Shown one piece after another: positions 33,757 through 42,258 of a DNA stretch of 64,000 nt (its first letter is position 1; every line of letters starts with the position of its first letter). A program made the position numbers and the translations under genes. This DNA comes from Selenomonas sp. AE3005 (GTDB lineage Bacteria > Bacillota > Negativicutes > Selenomonadales > Selenomonadaceae), in assembly GCF_905233635.1 (NCBI RefSeq), contig NZ_CAJODG010000004.1, positions 1-64,000 of the forward strand, in the 5' to 3' direction. The notes under the pieces were generated by a model. That model saw only the letters and a program-made list of their open reading frames with translations. It ran no database searches and was not told where the DNA came from.

Positions 33757-36700
33757 ATGGCACAAAGCGAAGTGTCGATGGAATGGGCGCTGATTAAGCA
33801 GCTCACGGGAGATGTTTCCCAATGGACTTATCGCAAGGATATTGTAGACGAGGAATCCCTTTGGGCGAATTTCCGGGCGAAGCTGAATCAGAACAATCTT
33901 GCTGTGCTTGATGGTGAGCCTGTAACGGATGCCGAGTTTCATCAGATTCGGGAATATATGCTGGATGTGGCCAAGACTCCTTACAAGGCGGCTTTGTGGC
34001 TGGCAGGGGAGAATGGTGAGGCGGTTATACCTTTGACTCGTGAAGATGCGGCCAAAGGTACGATTCACCTGATGGCTGTCAGCAATCGGGAAATTGCCGG
34101 GGGAAGGTCATCTTATGAGGTCATCAACCAGTTTGTTTCCGACAAGCAGGATGAGGATGACCGTGAGCGCCGCTTTGATGTGACTTTGCTGATTAACGGC
34201 CTGCCCATGATTCATATTGAACTCAAGAACCAGGACCATCCCTATATGGATGCTTTCCGTCAGATAAAGAAATACAGTCTGGAAGGGAAGTTCCGTGGGC
34301 TTTTTGGCATGGTGCAGATGTTTGTCATCAGCAATGGCAGCAACACCCGCTATATTGCCGCCGATACCGGCTCGAACCTCAATGAGCGTTTTTTGACCTC
34401 GTGGGTCAACAGGAATAATGAGCCGGTGGAAAATTATCTGGAGTTTGCCAGGGAAGTTTTGCGGATTCCAGAGGCGCATGAGATGGTGGGGCATTACAGT
34501 GTGGTGGATGCGGAGCGTCATAAGCTGATTTTGCTGCGGCCTTATCAGGTACATGCCATTGAAGCGGTCAAGCAGTCCTCACAGCGGCAGGAGTCGGGCT
34601 TTGTCTGGCATACCACGGGTTCCGGCAAGACTTTGACTTCTTACACGGTTGCCAAGAATCTCATTTTGATTCCGGGCATTGACAAGACCATTTTCCTGAT
34701 TGACCGCAAAGACCTCGACCAGCAGACTTCCATTTCCTTCAAAGCCTATGCGGAAAATGACATCATTGATGTGGATGAAACCGATAATGTCCATGACCTG
34801 TTGCAAAAACTCAAGAACAAAGACCGCGTGGTGATTGTCACCACCATTCAAAAGATGCAGATTATCATGAAGCGTTACAATAGCGAGGGAAAGAAGGATT
34901 CTGTTACGGCAAAGCGCCTGCATGGTATGTGCATCGCCTTTGTGGTGGACGAATGTCACCGCACGGTCACGCCGGAAACCCAGCGGGAATTGCAGAAGTT
35001 CTTTTACAATTCCCTGTGGTACGGCTTTACCGGCACGCCGATTTTTGATGAGAACAAGCGTCAGCGTAAAGGGGATTTGGCCCGTACCACGGAAGCGCTG
35101 TATGGCCCCTGCCTGCACAATTACACCATCAAAGAGGCCTTGCATAACAATGCCGTTCTGGGGTTCCAGATTGATTACAAGGATTCCGTATCCCATGACC
35201 AGTTGCTGGAATTGGGCGAGAAATTGCAAGTAGCCAGTGCTGATGAACTGGCCAATATGGAGCCGGACAAGCTGGAGGAAAAGGTTTTTGCTGCTTATTA
35301 CAAGAATACAGGCACCGATATTTACGACAATGACGAACATCGCCGCAGCGTGGTGAAGTACATCATCAACAAGGCGGCTGGCAAGTTCCGGCTGAATGCT
35401 CCACAGGGGGAAGCATACGAGGCAATTCTCACTGTGCCTTCCATTGAGATTGCCCAGCAGTATTACCGAATGTTCAAGGAATTTATTGCAGGCGGGAATG
35501 TGTCGGCCTCCATTCGGGAGAAGTGCGTGGATTTTCCCAAGATTGCTATTACCTATACGGTGACGGAAAACGACGAAAATTCGCTTTCCCATCAGCAGGC
35601 CATGAAGGAATCTTTGGCTGATTATAATGAAATGTTTGGCACGAAATTCGCGCTGGACAGTTTGCAGGCATACAATACCAATCTTAATGACCGTTTGGCA
35701 CGGAAAAAGGGGCGTTATAAACAGCGGAAAGAACAGCTGGATATTGTCATTGTGGTTGACCGTCTGCTGACTGGCTTTGATGCGCCGCCCTGTGCGATTC
35801 TCTTTGTTGACCGTCCGCCTATGGCGCCGCAGAATATCATACAAGCATTCAGCCGTACCAACCGCATTTTCGACAAGAGCAAACGCTATGGCATGGTAGT
35901 GATTTTCCAGCGGTCAGCACAGTATCAGACTGCTGTGGATGGCGCTTTGCTTCTGTATAGCAATGGTGGCACGAAAGAAGTCAGCGCTCCGACCTTTGCG
36001 GAAATTGAAAAGGATTTCAAGGAAGCATTGGCAGAACTCAGGAGAATTGCCGCAACGCCGGAGGCTGTGGAAAATATTATGGGTGACCGCAGCGCCATGC
36101 AGAAATTTGCCAAGGCATTTCAGAAGGTTGACCGCCTTAGCGGTGAGATTCAGGTTTATCAGGAATGGGAGGACAAGGAGTTCAGCGATTATGGCGTTGT
36201 GAAGGAGAGCCTGACAGAATATGGCGGTAAGTATCATAATGTTATCGAGGAACTGAAAACGCCAACGAGTTATGAGACGCCCGTGGTGGTGGATATCGGC
36301 TATGAGATTGAGAACATCCGCAGTGTGACTATTGACTACCGTTATATCGTGTCGCTGATTCAGAACTATATGCCCGGGGAAGATGAACTCATCGTGGAGC
36401 CAATCGAAGATACTGCTATCGACAGCCATATCGACAAACTTCGAGAAACAAATCCGGCACTGGCTGAGGTCATTGGCGGCTTCTGGGAAGATATGAAGAA
36501 AGACCCGCTGAAATATAAGGGACTTGATGCCATGACCGTGATTGAAACCCGTATCGAGGAAATCATCATGCAGCAGATTAACAGCTTCACGAAAGAATGG
36601 TGCGCGCAGAAAAAAGATGTGCTGGCCATTTTGAACACCTTTAGGAAGGGCGATAAAATCTCTCTCGTCACAGATTACGAAGCCTATAAGCAAAAGCACG

Positions 36701-36789
36701 AGGGCGTCAGCAAATTAAAATACAATCGCAATGCCAAAGATGCCGTTATTGAGCTGATTGAAAAAATCCGGCCATTGCGGGAGAAGTGA
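33757..36789 (+). CDS. hsdR: Type I restriction endonuclease subunit R
   Basis: 1010 residues, full length. N-terminal PD-(D/E)XK nuclease domain around residues 137-155 (FDVTLLINGLPMIHIELKNQ: Asp, then Glu-x-Lys). SF2 translocase follows: Walker A HTTGSGKTLTSY near 285, motif II VVDECHR near 398, GFTGTP, and later VVDRLLTGFDAP and QAFSRTNR. The C-terminal helical region would contact the methylase. The ATG at 33757 lies eight bases after AGGAGGAA. No disruption was seen. With the methylase apparently broken, the enzyme should be inactive or constrained, since restriction needs M and S subunits. Confidence 0.93.
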   Translation: MAQSEVSMEWALIKQLTGDVSQWTYRKDIVDEESLWANFRAKLNQNNLAVLDGEPVTDAEFHQIREYMLDVAKTPYKAALWLAGENGEAVIPLTREDAAKGTIHLMAVSNREIAGGRSSYEVINQFVSDKQDEDDRERRFDVTLLINGLPMIHIELKNQDHPYMDAFRQIKKYSLEGKFRGLFGMVQMFVISNGSNTRYIAADTGSNLNERFLTSWVNRNNEPVENYLEFAREVLRIPEAHEMVGHYSVVDAERHKLILLRPYQVHAIEAVKQSSQRQESGFVWHTTGSGKTLTSYTVAKNLILIPGIDKTIFLIDRKDLDQQTSISFKAYAENDIIDVDETDNVHDLLQKLKNKDRVVIVTTIQKMQIIMKRYNSEGKKDSVTAKRLHGMCIAFVVDECHRTVTPETQRELQKFFYNSLWYGFTGTPIFDENKRQRKGDLARTTEALYGPCLHNYTIKEALHNNAVLGFQIDYKDSVSHDQLLELGEKLQVASADELANMEPDKLEEKVFAAYYKNTGTDIYDNDEHRRSVVKYIINKAAGKFRLNAPQGEAYEAILTVPSIEIAQQYYRMFKEFIAGGNVSASIREKCVDFPKIAITYTVTENDENSLSHQQAMKESLADYNEMFGTKFALDSLQAYNTNLNDRLARKKGRYKQRKEQLDIVIVVDRLLTGFDAPPCAILFVDRPPMAPQNIIQAFSRTNRIFDKSKRYGMVVIFQRSAQYQTAVDGALLLYSNGGTKEVSAPTFAEIEKDFKEALAELRRIAATPEAVENIMGDRSAMQKFAKAFQKVDRLSGEIQVYQEWEDKEFSDYGVVKESLTEYGGKYHNVIEELKTPTSYETPVVVDIGYEIENIRSVTIDYRYIVSLIQNYMPGEDELIVEPIEDTAIDSHIDKLRETNPALAEVIGGFWEDMKKDPLKYKGLDAMTVIETRIEEIIMQQINSFTKEWCAQKKDVLAILNTFRKGDKISLVTDYEAYKQKHEGVSKLKYNRNAKDAVIELIEKIRPLREK

Positions 36790-36793
36790 GGAC

Positions 36794-36825
36794 GAATTGA
36801 CCAGTCAATTTTGACTGGTCAATTC
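36794..36825. promoter_or_regulatory. 32-bp palindrome: hsdR terminator and/or operator of the MNT-HEPN gene
   Basis: Perfect 15-bp arms (GAATTGACCAGTCAA and TTGACTGGTCAATTC) around TT. The right arm contains the -35 of the next promoter, so a bound dimer would block transcription, as expected for toxin-antitoxin autoregulation. As RNA it is also a strong hairpin followed by TTTG. Confidence 0.6.
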
Positions 36826-36840
36826 TTTGTGTAGTATAAT
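36811..36840 (+). promoter_or_regulatory. Promoter of the MNT-HEPN gene
   Basis: TTGACT, 18-base spacer, TATAAT, about 40 bases before the start; the -35 is inside the 32-bp palindrome. Confidence 0.7.
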
Positions 36841-36878
36841 CAAGGTGTGCATATAAGGTTTAAAAGAGGTTGGCAGAG

Positions 36879-37601
36879 ATGCGGAGTATAGATAGTAAAC
36901 ATTGGCAAATTATTCGCAGTGTTTTAGTAAGATATGCTAGTGACATAGAGTGGGTTAAGCTATTCGGTTCACGGGCCAGAGGCGACGCTAAACGGACATC
37001 GGATATTGATTTAGCCGTAGCTGGCGGCAAAGAGGTAATCACGAAATTATCAGTGGCATTTGATGATAGTAAACTGCCGTACACATTTGACATCATTGAT
37101 TATAATCGGCAAACCAATGAAAGATTGAAGCAGGCGATAGACCAAGATGGAAAACTGATATTTAGCAACAAGGGAGGAGCTTCGATTATGACGAAAGTGC
37201 AAATAGAAATGAAGCTGGCAGATTATCATCGGGCCTTGGAGCGCCTACAGTCAGCATTGACGAAAGAACCTGATGCAGATGATATGTATTTAGATGCAAC
37301 AATTCAGCGGTTTGAGTTCTGCTTTGAACTGGCTTGGAAATTGATGAAAGCCTGCTTGGACTACGAAGGAATCGAAGTAAACAGTCCTCGTTCCAGCATT
37401 CGCGAAGGCTGGAAGCAAGGGATGATTACGGATGCGGAAGCATGGCTGGATATGCAGGAAAAACGGAACTTGTCGGCGCATACCTACAACGAATCAACGG
37501 CATTGGAGGTATATAATCTTATCAAGGAAAAATATGCAGTTTTGTTGGTGGCATGGTATGAGGAGATTCAGCGGCGTTTAGAATCTGACATGTCAATTTG
37601 A
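36879..37601 (+). CDS. Fused MNT nucleotidyltransferase (antitoxin) - HEPN (HI0074/HepT-like) protein
   Basis: 240 residues. Residues 1-100 are a minimal nucleotidyltransferase with FGSRARG and SDIDLA (GS-x10-D-x-D, residues 30-44), as in MntA antitoxins. Residues 104-240 are an HI0074-like helical domain containing RNLSAHTY (196-203), which fits the R-x4-H-x-Y motif of HepT HEPN ribonucleases whose Tyr is AMPylated by MntA. These partners are normally separate genes; here no stop separates them, yet GGGAGGAG and an in-frame ATG at 37188 remain at the domain border. Start ATG 36879 follows AAGAGG. The assignment as toxin-antitoxin is from family knowledge. Confidence 0.82.
   Translation: MRSIDSKHWQIIRSVLVRYASDIEWVKLFGSRARGDAKRTSDIDLAVAGGKEVITKLSVAFDDSKLPYTFDIIDYNRQTNERLKQAIDQDGKLIFSNKGGASIMTKVQIEMKLADYHRALERLQSALTKEPDADDMYLDATIQRFEFCFELAWKLMKACLDYEGIEVNSPRSSIREGWKQGMITDAEAWLDMQEKRNLSAHTYNESTALEVYNLIKEKYAVLLVAWYEEIQRRLESDMSI
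37171..37190 (+). promoter_or_regulatory. Internal ribosome binding site and start for the HEPN domain
   Basis: AGGGAGGAG, eight-base gap, ATG (37188-37190), in frame within the fused gene. It would yield a free 137-residue HEPN protein of normal size alongside the fusion. Confidence 0.65.
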
Positions 37602-37626
37602 CGGCAGTGGGGAATCGTAGTATAAT
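37598..37626 (+). promoter_or_regulatory. Promoter for yebC
   Basis: TTGACG, 17-base spacer, TATAAT; the -35 overlaps the stop codon of the MNT-HEPN gene. It leaves a leader of about 60 nt. Confidence 0.75.
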
Positions 37627-37692
37627 ACTACCGTTATTTACTGAAATTTTCCTCGTTTATCGAGGGTAAACAAACATAAGGAGCGAATTTGC

Positions 37693-38424
37693 ATGTCAGG
37701 ACATTCTAAATGGGCCAATATCAAACGTAAAAAGGGTGCTAACGACGCTATCCGCGGCCGTATCACCACGAAAATCGGCCGTGAAATCACCATTGCCGTA
37801 CGTATGGGCGGTGGCGACCCTACTGGTAATATGCGTTTGAAACTGGCTCTTTCCAAGGCTAAGGCCAATAATATCCCGAAGGATAACATTAACCGTGCTA
37901 TCCAGAAAGGCCTCGGCGCTTCTGAGGGCAGCAATTACGAAGAACTCACTTACGAAGGTTATGGCCCGGCTGGTACGGCAGTTATGCTCGATATCCTCAC
38001 GGATAACCGTAACCGTACGGCAGCAGATGTACGCCATCTGTTCTCCAAGTTCGGCGGCAACCTCGGTCAGGATGGCTGCGTAGGCTGGATGTTCAACAAG
38101 AAGGCTATCTTCGTTGTAGAAAAAGAAGTTTTCGGTGATGAAGACGAACTCATGGAAATCGTACTGGAGGCCGGTGCAGATGACATGAAGGACGAAGGCG
38201 AAGTATTTGAAATCACGGCTGAGCCGGAGGCTTTTGACGCCATCGAGGCAGCACTGGCTGAGAAGGGCATTGAAACCGCCTCGGCTGAAATCACGATGGT
38301 TCCGGAGAATACGGTAAAACTTTCCGGTGAAGATGCAGAAAAGATGCTGAAACTCGAAGAGGCACTCGAGGACAACGACGACGTGCAGAACGTGTACAGC
38401 AACTACGAAACTGACGAAGACTAA
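37693..38424 (+). CDS. yebC: YebC/PmpR-family protein
   Basis: 243 residues with the full family signature: MSGHSKWANIKRKKGANDA at the N-terminus, then RNRTAADVRHLFSKFGG and the acidic C-terminal domain. Family members have been described as transcriptional regulators and, more recently, as ribosome-associated factors helping translation of difficult sequences. AAGGAGCG precedes the ATG. ruvC follows 70 bases after a terminator, a frequent neighbourhood. It marks the right border of the defence island. Confidence 0.95.
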   Translation: MSGHSKWANIKRKKGANDAIRGRITTKIGREITIAVRMGGGDPTGNMRLKLALSKAKANNIPKDNINRAIQKGLGASEGSNYEELTYEGYGPAGTAVMLDILTDNRNRTAADVRHLFSKFGGNLGQDGCVGWMFNKKAIFVVEKEVFGDEDELMEIVLEAGADDMKDEGEVFEITAEPEAFDAIEAALAEKGIETASAEITMVPENTVKLSGEDAEKMLKLEEALEDNDDVQNVYSNYETDED

Positions 38425-38438
38425 CAGGTATAAAAAAT

Positions 38439-38460
38439 GGGCTCGTAACGAGCCCTTTTT
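38439..38460 (+). terminator. Terminator after yebC
   Basis: GGGCTCG and CGAGCCC around TAA, followed by five T. Confidence 0.9.
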
Positions 38461-38494
38461 CTGTATCTGAAATTGTTTTATGAAAGGATAAATG

Positions 38495-38989
38495 ATGTTA
38501 GCACTAGGCATAGACCCTGGCACGGCCATCTGCGGTTATGGTTTCGTGGAGGCCAGAGGCAGCCGCCTGATTCCCCACGCCTATGGTTCGATTTTTACCA
38601 CACCGAATATGCGGATGGAGGACCGGCTGCTCAAAATATATGATGAACTGGACCGGCTTATTAAGGAATACAAACCAGATGTGATGGGCGTAGAAAAGCT
38701 GTTTTTTAACCGCAATGTCACGACCGCCATTCCTGTAGGCCAGGCCCGCGGTGTGGTGCTCCTGGCAGCTGCCAAGAACAACCTGCAATTGGTAGAGCGT
38801 ACGCCTATGCAGATAAAGCAGGATGTAACCGGCTACGGCAAGGCAGATAAGAAACAGGTTATCTATATGGTAACCAAGCTGCTGCACCTGCCGGAGCCGC
38901 CTAAACCTGATGATACAGCCGATGCCTTAGCCATCGCTATTTGTACCACCTATTGCATGAATAACGCTGTGTGGCGTAATAAGCTGTAA
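38495..38989 (+). CDS. ruvC: Holliday junction resolvase RuvC
   Basis: 164 residues (165 if the ATG at 38492 is used). Catalytic acidic residues are seen in LGIDPGTAICGYG (first Asp), GVEKLFFNRN (Glu) and KPDDTADALAIAI (C-terminal Asp pair). It resolves Holliday junctions with RuvAB. GAAAGGA is eight bases before the ATG at 38495. The usual ruvA and ruvB do not follow; instead a convergent symporter gene ends two bases later. Confidence 0.95.
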   Translation: MLALGIDPGTAICGYGFVEARGSRLIPHAYGSIFTTPNMRMEDRLLKIYDELDRLIKEYKPDVMGVEKLFFNRNVTTAIPVGQARGVVLLAAAKNNLQLVERTPMQIKQDVTGYGKADKKQVIYMVTKLLHLPEPPKPDDTADALAIAICTTYCMNNAVWRNKL

Positions 38990-38990
38990 G

Positions 38991-40409
38991 TTAGTCCTTA
39001 TCTACACCCCAAGCGTGAATACCTCTTTCACTGGGCAGAACTGACGGGTCAAAGACCGGTTCAGCAATGCCCTTATTTTTTTGCTCCAGATAGCTGTTGA
39101 GAGCAACATGAGCATATTTGTACAGGCGGATGATGGCGTACAGGTTAGTCAGGCAGAGGAAACCCATAAAGAGGTCAGCCAGATTCCAGACGAGCGAAAG
39201 TTCAGCCATGCTGCCAAATACTACCATGAAGATAACGAGGGCGCGGAACAGGAACAGCCCGGCTTTGGATTTAGATTCGAAGAAGGCAATGTTGATTTCG
39301 CCGTAGTAGTAGTTGCCGACAATGGAGCTGAAAGCGAACATAAGAATCATAAAGGAAACAGCGGCAGGGGCAAAGCCACCGAAAATGCTGGCCAGGGAGG
39401 CCTGGGCCAGGGCGATACCCGTGAGTTCACCGCCGATGGTATACTGACCGGTCAGCAGTACGATAAAGGCCGTAGCAGAGCAGACGAGCCACGTATCAAC
39501 ATAAACACCGAAGGACTGAATAAGGCCCTGTTTTACCGGATGGGTAACATCTGCCGTAGCTGCAGCATTTGGTACAGAACCTTCACCGGCCTCGTTGGAG
39601 AACAGGCCGCGTTTTACACCAGTGAGAATGGCGGAACCGAGGCCGCCGCCGACAGCTGCCTGCGGCGAGAAAGCGTCATGAATAATGAGCGCCAGCATGC
39701 CGGGAACTTTGTCGATGTTCATAATCGTAATGATGATGGCTATCAGAATATAAAGACCGGCCATGATGGGAACCAAAAATTCTGTGAAACGGGCAATACG
39801 TTTTACGCCGCCGCAGATAACCAAAGCAGTGAAAACTGCCAGGAAACCGGCGGTGATAGCCGGGGAAATGTTAAAGGCGGTCTGGGCCGACAGGGCGATG
39901 GTGTTGGCCTGCACGGAGTTATAGATAAGACCGAAGGTCACAGAAATAAGAATAGCAAAGAGTTTGGCTACGCCCGGCTGATGCAGGGCGTTTTTGATGT
40001 AGTAGGCAGGGCCGCCGTGAAAAGAACCGTTTTGACGGGGGAGCTTGTAAATCTGTGCCAAAGTACTTTCCACAAAACCTGTGGCGCAGCCGATAAAGGC
40101 GATAACCCACATCCAAAAGACGGCGCCGGGACCGCCGGTAACGATGGCGATGGCCACGCCGGCAATGTTGCCAACACCGACACGGGAGGCTGTGCTGACA
40201 CAGAATGCCTGAAAGGAGCTGACAGTGTGGCCTTCGGTTTTTGTGCCGACGCCGTCAGTGAGCAGGCGTATCATCTCCGGCAGGAGCCGCAGCTGTACAA
40301 AACGAGTGGACAGGGTAAAGTAAATACCGGAGCCCACGAGGACGATAATCAACACATAGGACCAAAGAATGTTGTTGATTTCATTGACGATGGTGTTCAA
40401 TAGTTCCAT
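38991..40409 (-). CDS. Alanine/glycine:cation symporter (AGCS family)
   Basis: 472-residue membrane protein with about ten to twelve hydrophobic helices. The VGVGNIAGVAIAI and NEAGEGSVPNAAATAD blocks are AGCS hallmarks, the latter being the family signature. It imports alanine or glycine with sodium (family knowledge). Start ATG at 40409 after AAGGATATCC. It converges on ruvC, and its 5' leader contains a notable nested stem structure. Confidence 0.93.
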   Translation of the reverse strand: MELLNTIVNEINNILWSYVLIIVLVGSGIYFTLSTRFVQLRLLPEMIRLLTDGVGTKTEGHTVSSFQAFCVSTASRVGVGNIAGVAIAIVTGGPGAVFWMWVIAFIGCATGFVESTLAQIYKLPRQNGSFHGGPAYYIKNALHQPGVAKLFAILISVTFGLIYNSVQANTIALSAQTAFNISPAITAGFLAVFTALVICGGVKRIARFTEFLVPIMAGLYILIAIIITIMNIDKVPGMLALIIHDAFSPQAAVGGGLGSAILTGVKRGLFSNEAGEGSVPNAAATADVTHPVKQGLIQSFGVYVDTWLVCSATAFIVLLTGQYTIGGELTGIALAQASLASIFGGFAPAAVSFMILMFAFSSIVGNYYYGEINIAFFESKSKAGLFLFRALVIFMVVFGSMAELSLVWNLADLFMGFLCLTNLYAIIRLYKYAHVALNSYLEQKNKGIAEPVFDPSVLPSERGIHAWGVDKD

Positions 40410-40438
40410 GGATATCCTTCTTTCATATAATAATTAAA

Positions 40439-40509
40439 CGCCTTTTGTTTCTGCCCTTTCCAAAAGTTACAGTTATCCTGCTGTCCTAAAAGGGGAGTAG
40501 CAAAAGGCG
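40439..40509 (-). promoter_or_regulatory. Structured leader upstream of the AGCS symporter gene
   Basis: On the minus-strand transcript CGCCTTTTG (40509-40501) pairs with CAAAAGGCG (40447-40439), enclosing CCCTTT/AAAGGG and ACAG/CTGT helices. It lies 30 bases upstream of the start codon and could control translation. I could not match it to a known riboswitch. The rest of 40410-40857 holds the Dcu promoter and AT-rich sequence without a gene. Confidence 0.5.
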
Positions 40510-40670
40510 CCATTGCCTAAATATATTATAAATACATAGTAATTATACCTAAAAGGTTTACAACGTGTCAAGTGAAGGGGGATTTTAGACACTTTGCCAG
40601 TATGTTTATTAACTGTGATTAAGGTAACATAAAAATAAATAATTATTAAATATTTTTATGATAAATAGTA

Positions 40671-40700
40671 TTTACTTATATATAAGCCGTGTAGTATAAT
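40671..40700 (+). promoter_or_regulatory. Promoter for the C4-dicarboxylate transporter
   Basis: TTTACT (or TTACTT), 17-18 base spacer, TATAAT, giving a leader of about 150 nt in which I see no clear structure. Confidence 0.65.
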
Positions 40701-40857
40701 AGGCAAGTATTTAAGACCAACTCATGTATGTGCGATATTTTAAAAGGTTTTGAAAATTTTTTACAGAGGGTTGCAGGAATTTCAAGGACTATGAAGAATA
40801 TCACACCTTAGGGGTAAGTCTTTAACAACTATATTTAAGGAAAGGGAGATTAAGATT

Positions 40858-42198
40858 ATGGAAATGTTAATCGGTCTTTTGGTACTATTGGCCTGCTTAA
40901 TCGTCGGTGTTCGCCATGGCGGCATTGGCTTGGCAGTAATCAGTGGTATTGGTCTCATTATTTTTACTTTTGTTTTCGGTTACAAACCGGGCAATCCGCC
41001 TATTGATGTAATGCTGACAATCCTGGCAGTTGTTACCTGCGCTGGTTTCCTGCAGACGTCCGGCGGTCTTACGGTTATGCTGAAATATGCAGAAATCTTC
41101 CTGCGCAGCAACCCGAAACAGGTTACGATTTTTGCTCCGCTGACCACTTGGTTCCTGACGGTGCTTTGTGGTACTGGTCACGTTGTTTACACGATGTTCC
41201 CGATTATTTATGATATCGCTATCAAGCAGAATATCCGTCCGGAACGTCCGATGGCTGTAGCTTCCGTGGCATCGCAGATGGCAATTTGTGCTTCCCCTGT
41301 ATCGGTTGCTGTAGTATCCATCGTTGGTTTCTTTGCTGCTCATAACTTTAACTACACGGTTCTGCAGATTCTGGCAGTATCCATTCCGGCAACGGGCTTT
41401 GGCGTATTTTGCGCTGCTCTTTGGTCTTACCGCCGTGGTAAGGAACTGGCTGATGATGAACGTTTCCAGGAATTCATCAAGGACCCGGAAAACCGCAACT
41501 ATGTTTATGGTGATACGGAATCCCTGATGGACAAGGAACTGCCGGCTACTTATTACCGTGCTATGTACATCTTCTTTGCCGGTATCTTCGTCATTGCCTG
41601 CCTGGGCAACTTCCCGGATTTGCTGCCGCATTTCCCGAACGCCAAGGGCGCTATGAAGCCGATTTCCATGACGATTGTTATCCAGATGGTAATGCTCTTT
41701 GTAGCAGCTATGATTTTGATTTCCTGCAAAATCAAGGCAAAAGACGTAGGTAACAGCCAGGTATTCCGTTCTGGTATCGTTGCCCTCGTATCCGTTTATG
41801 GTGTTGCTTGGATGGCTAGCACGTACTTCGGTGCACACATGTCTTTCCTCAAGCAGAGCCTTGGTGCCGCTGTAACGACTTATCCCTGGGCATACGCTAT
41901 CATCGCGTTCCTCACTTCCAAACTGGTTAACTCTCAGGCAGCAGCTATTGCTATCGTTGTGCCGCTGGCACTGTCTGTAGGCATGGATCCGGTAATGATC
42001 ATGTCCTTTATCTCTGCCTGCTATGGTTACTTCTTCCTGCCGACTTATCCCTCCGACCTGGCCTGCATTGGTTTCGACCGTTCGGGTACCACGCGTATCG
42101 GTAAGTACATTCTTAACCACAGCTTCATGATTCCTGGTCTTATCGGTGTAGCAACCGGTTGCTGCATGGGTTTCGTGATGGCACATATCGTTATGTAA
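40858..42198 (+). CDS. Anaerobic C4-dicarboxylate transporter, DcuA/DcuB family
   Basis: 446 residues with 10-12 membrane segments; it opens MEMLIGLLVLLACLIVGVRH and contains GTGHVVYTMFPIIYDIA and QMAICASPVSVA, typical of Dcu carriers. These exchange fumarate, aspartate or malate for succinate during anaerobic growth, fitting a succinate/propionate fermenter. AAGGGAG precedes the ATG. It is monocistronic and ends in a shared bidirectional terminator. DcuA versus DcuB cannot be decided. Confidence 0.92.
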   Translation: MEMLIGLLVLLACLIVGVRHGGIGLAVISGIGLIIFTFVFGYKPGNPPIDVMLTILAVVTCAGFLQTSGGLTVMLKYAEIFLRSNPKQVTIFAPLTTWFLTVLCGTGHVVYTMFPIIYDIAIKQNIRPERPMAVASVASQMAICASPVSVAVVSIVGFFAAHNFNYTVLQILAVSIPATGFGVFCAALWSYRRGKELADDERFQEFIKDPENRNYVYGDTESLMDKELPATYYRAMYIFFAGIFVIACLGNFPDLLPHFPNAKGAMKPISMTIVIQMVMLFVAAMILISCKIKAKDVGNSQVFRSGIVALVSVYGVAWMASTYFGAHMSFLKQSLGAAVTTYPWAYAIIAFLTSKLVNSQAAAIAIVVPLALSVGMDPVMIMSFISACYGYFFLPTYPSDLACIGFDRSGTTRIGKYILNHSFMIPGLIGVATGCCMGFVMAHIVM

Positions 42199-42205
42199 TA
42201 ACGGT

Positions 42206-42258
42206 TAGTAAGACAATAAAAAAGACGGCGTGCAGCCGTCTTTTTTATTGTCTTACTG
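42206..42258. terminator. Bidirectional terminator
   Basis: Perfect 22-bp stem (42208-42229 with 42235-42256), loop GTGCA, with A-rich and T-rich flanks inside the stem so it works for both the Dcu gene (plus) and the LysR gene (minus). It overlaps the last codons of the LysR gene. Confidence 0.93.

Noticed and set aside
34579..35844. 421-codon open frame antisense to hsdR
   Set aside because: No recognisable domain; hsdR on the plus strand carries all expected motifs over the same bases.
24000..37700. CRISPR array or cas genes in the defence island
   Set aside because: No regularly spaced direct repeats and no Cas-like proteins were found.
39585..39600. GCCTCGTT match suggesting another palindromic element copy
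   Set aside because: It lies inside the AGCS coding sequence, and none of the other element parts are nearby.
39081..40403. 440-codon open frame antisense to the AGCS symporter gene
   Set aside because: It is the shadow of a GC-biased membrane-protein gene, has no family resemblance and no ribosome binding site.
40897..42186. 429-codon open frame antisense to the Dcu carrier gene
   Set aside because: Low-complexity Asn/Arg/His-rich translation, typical of a mirror frame of a real gene.
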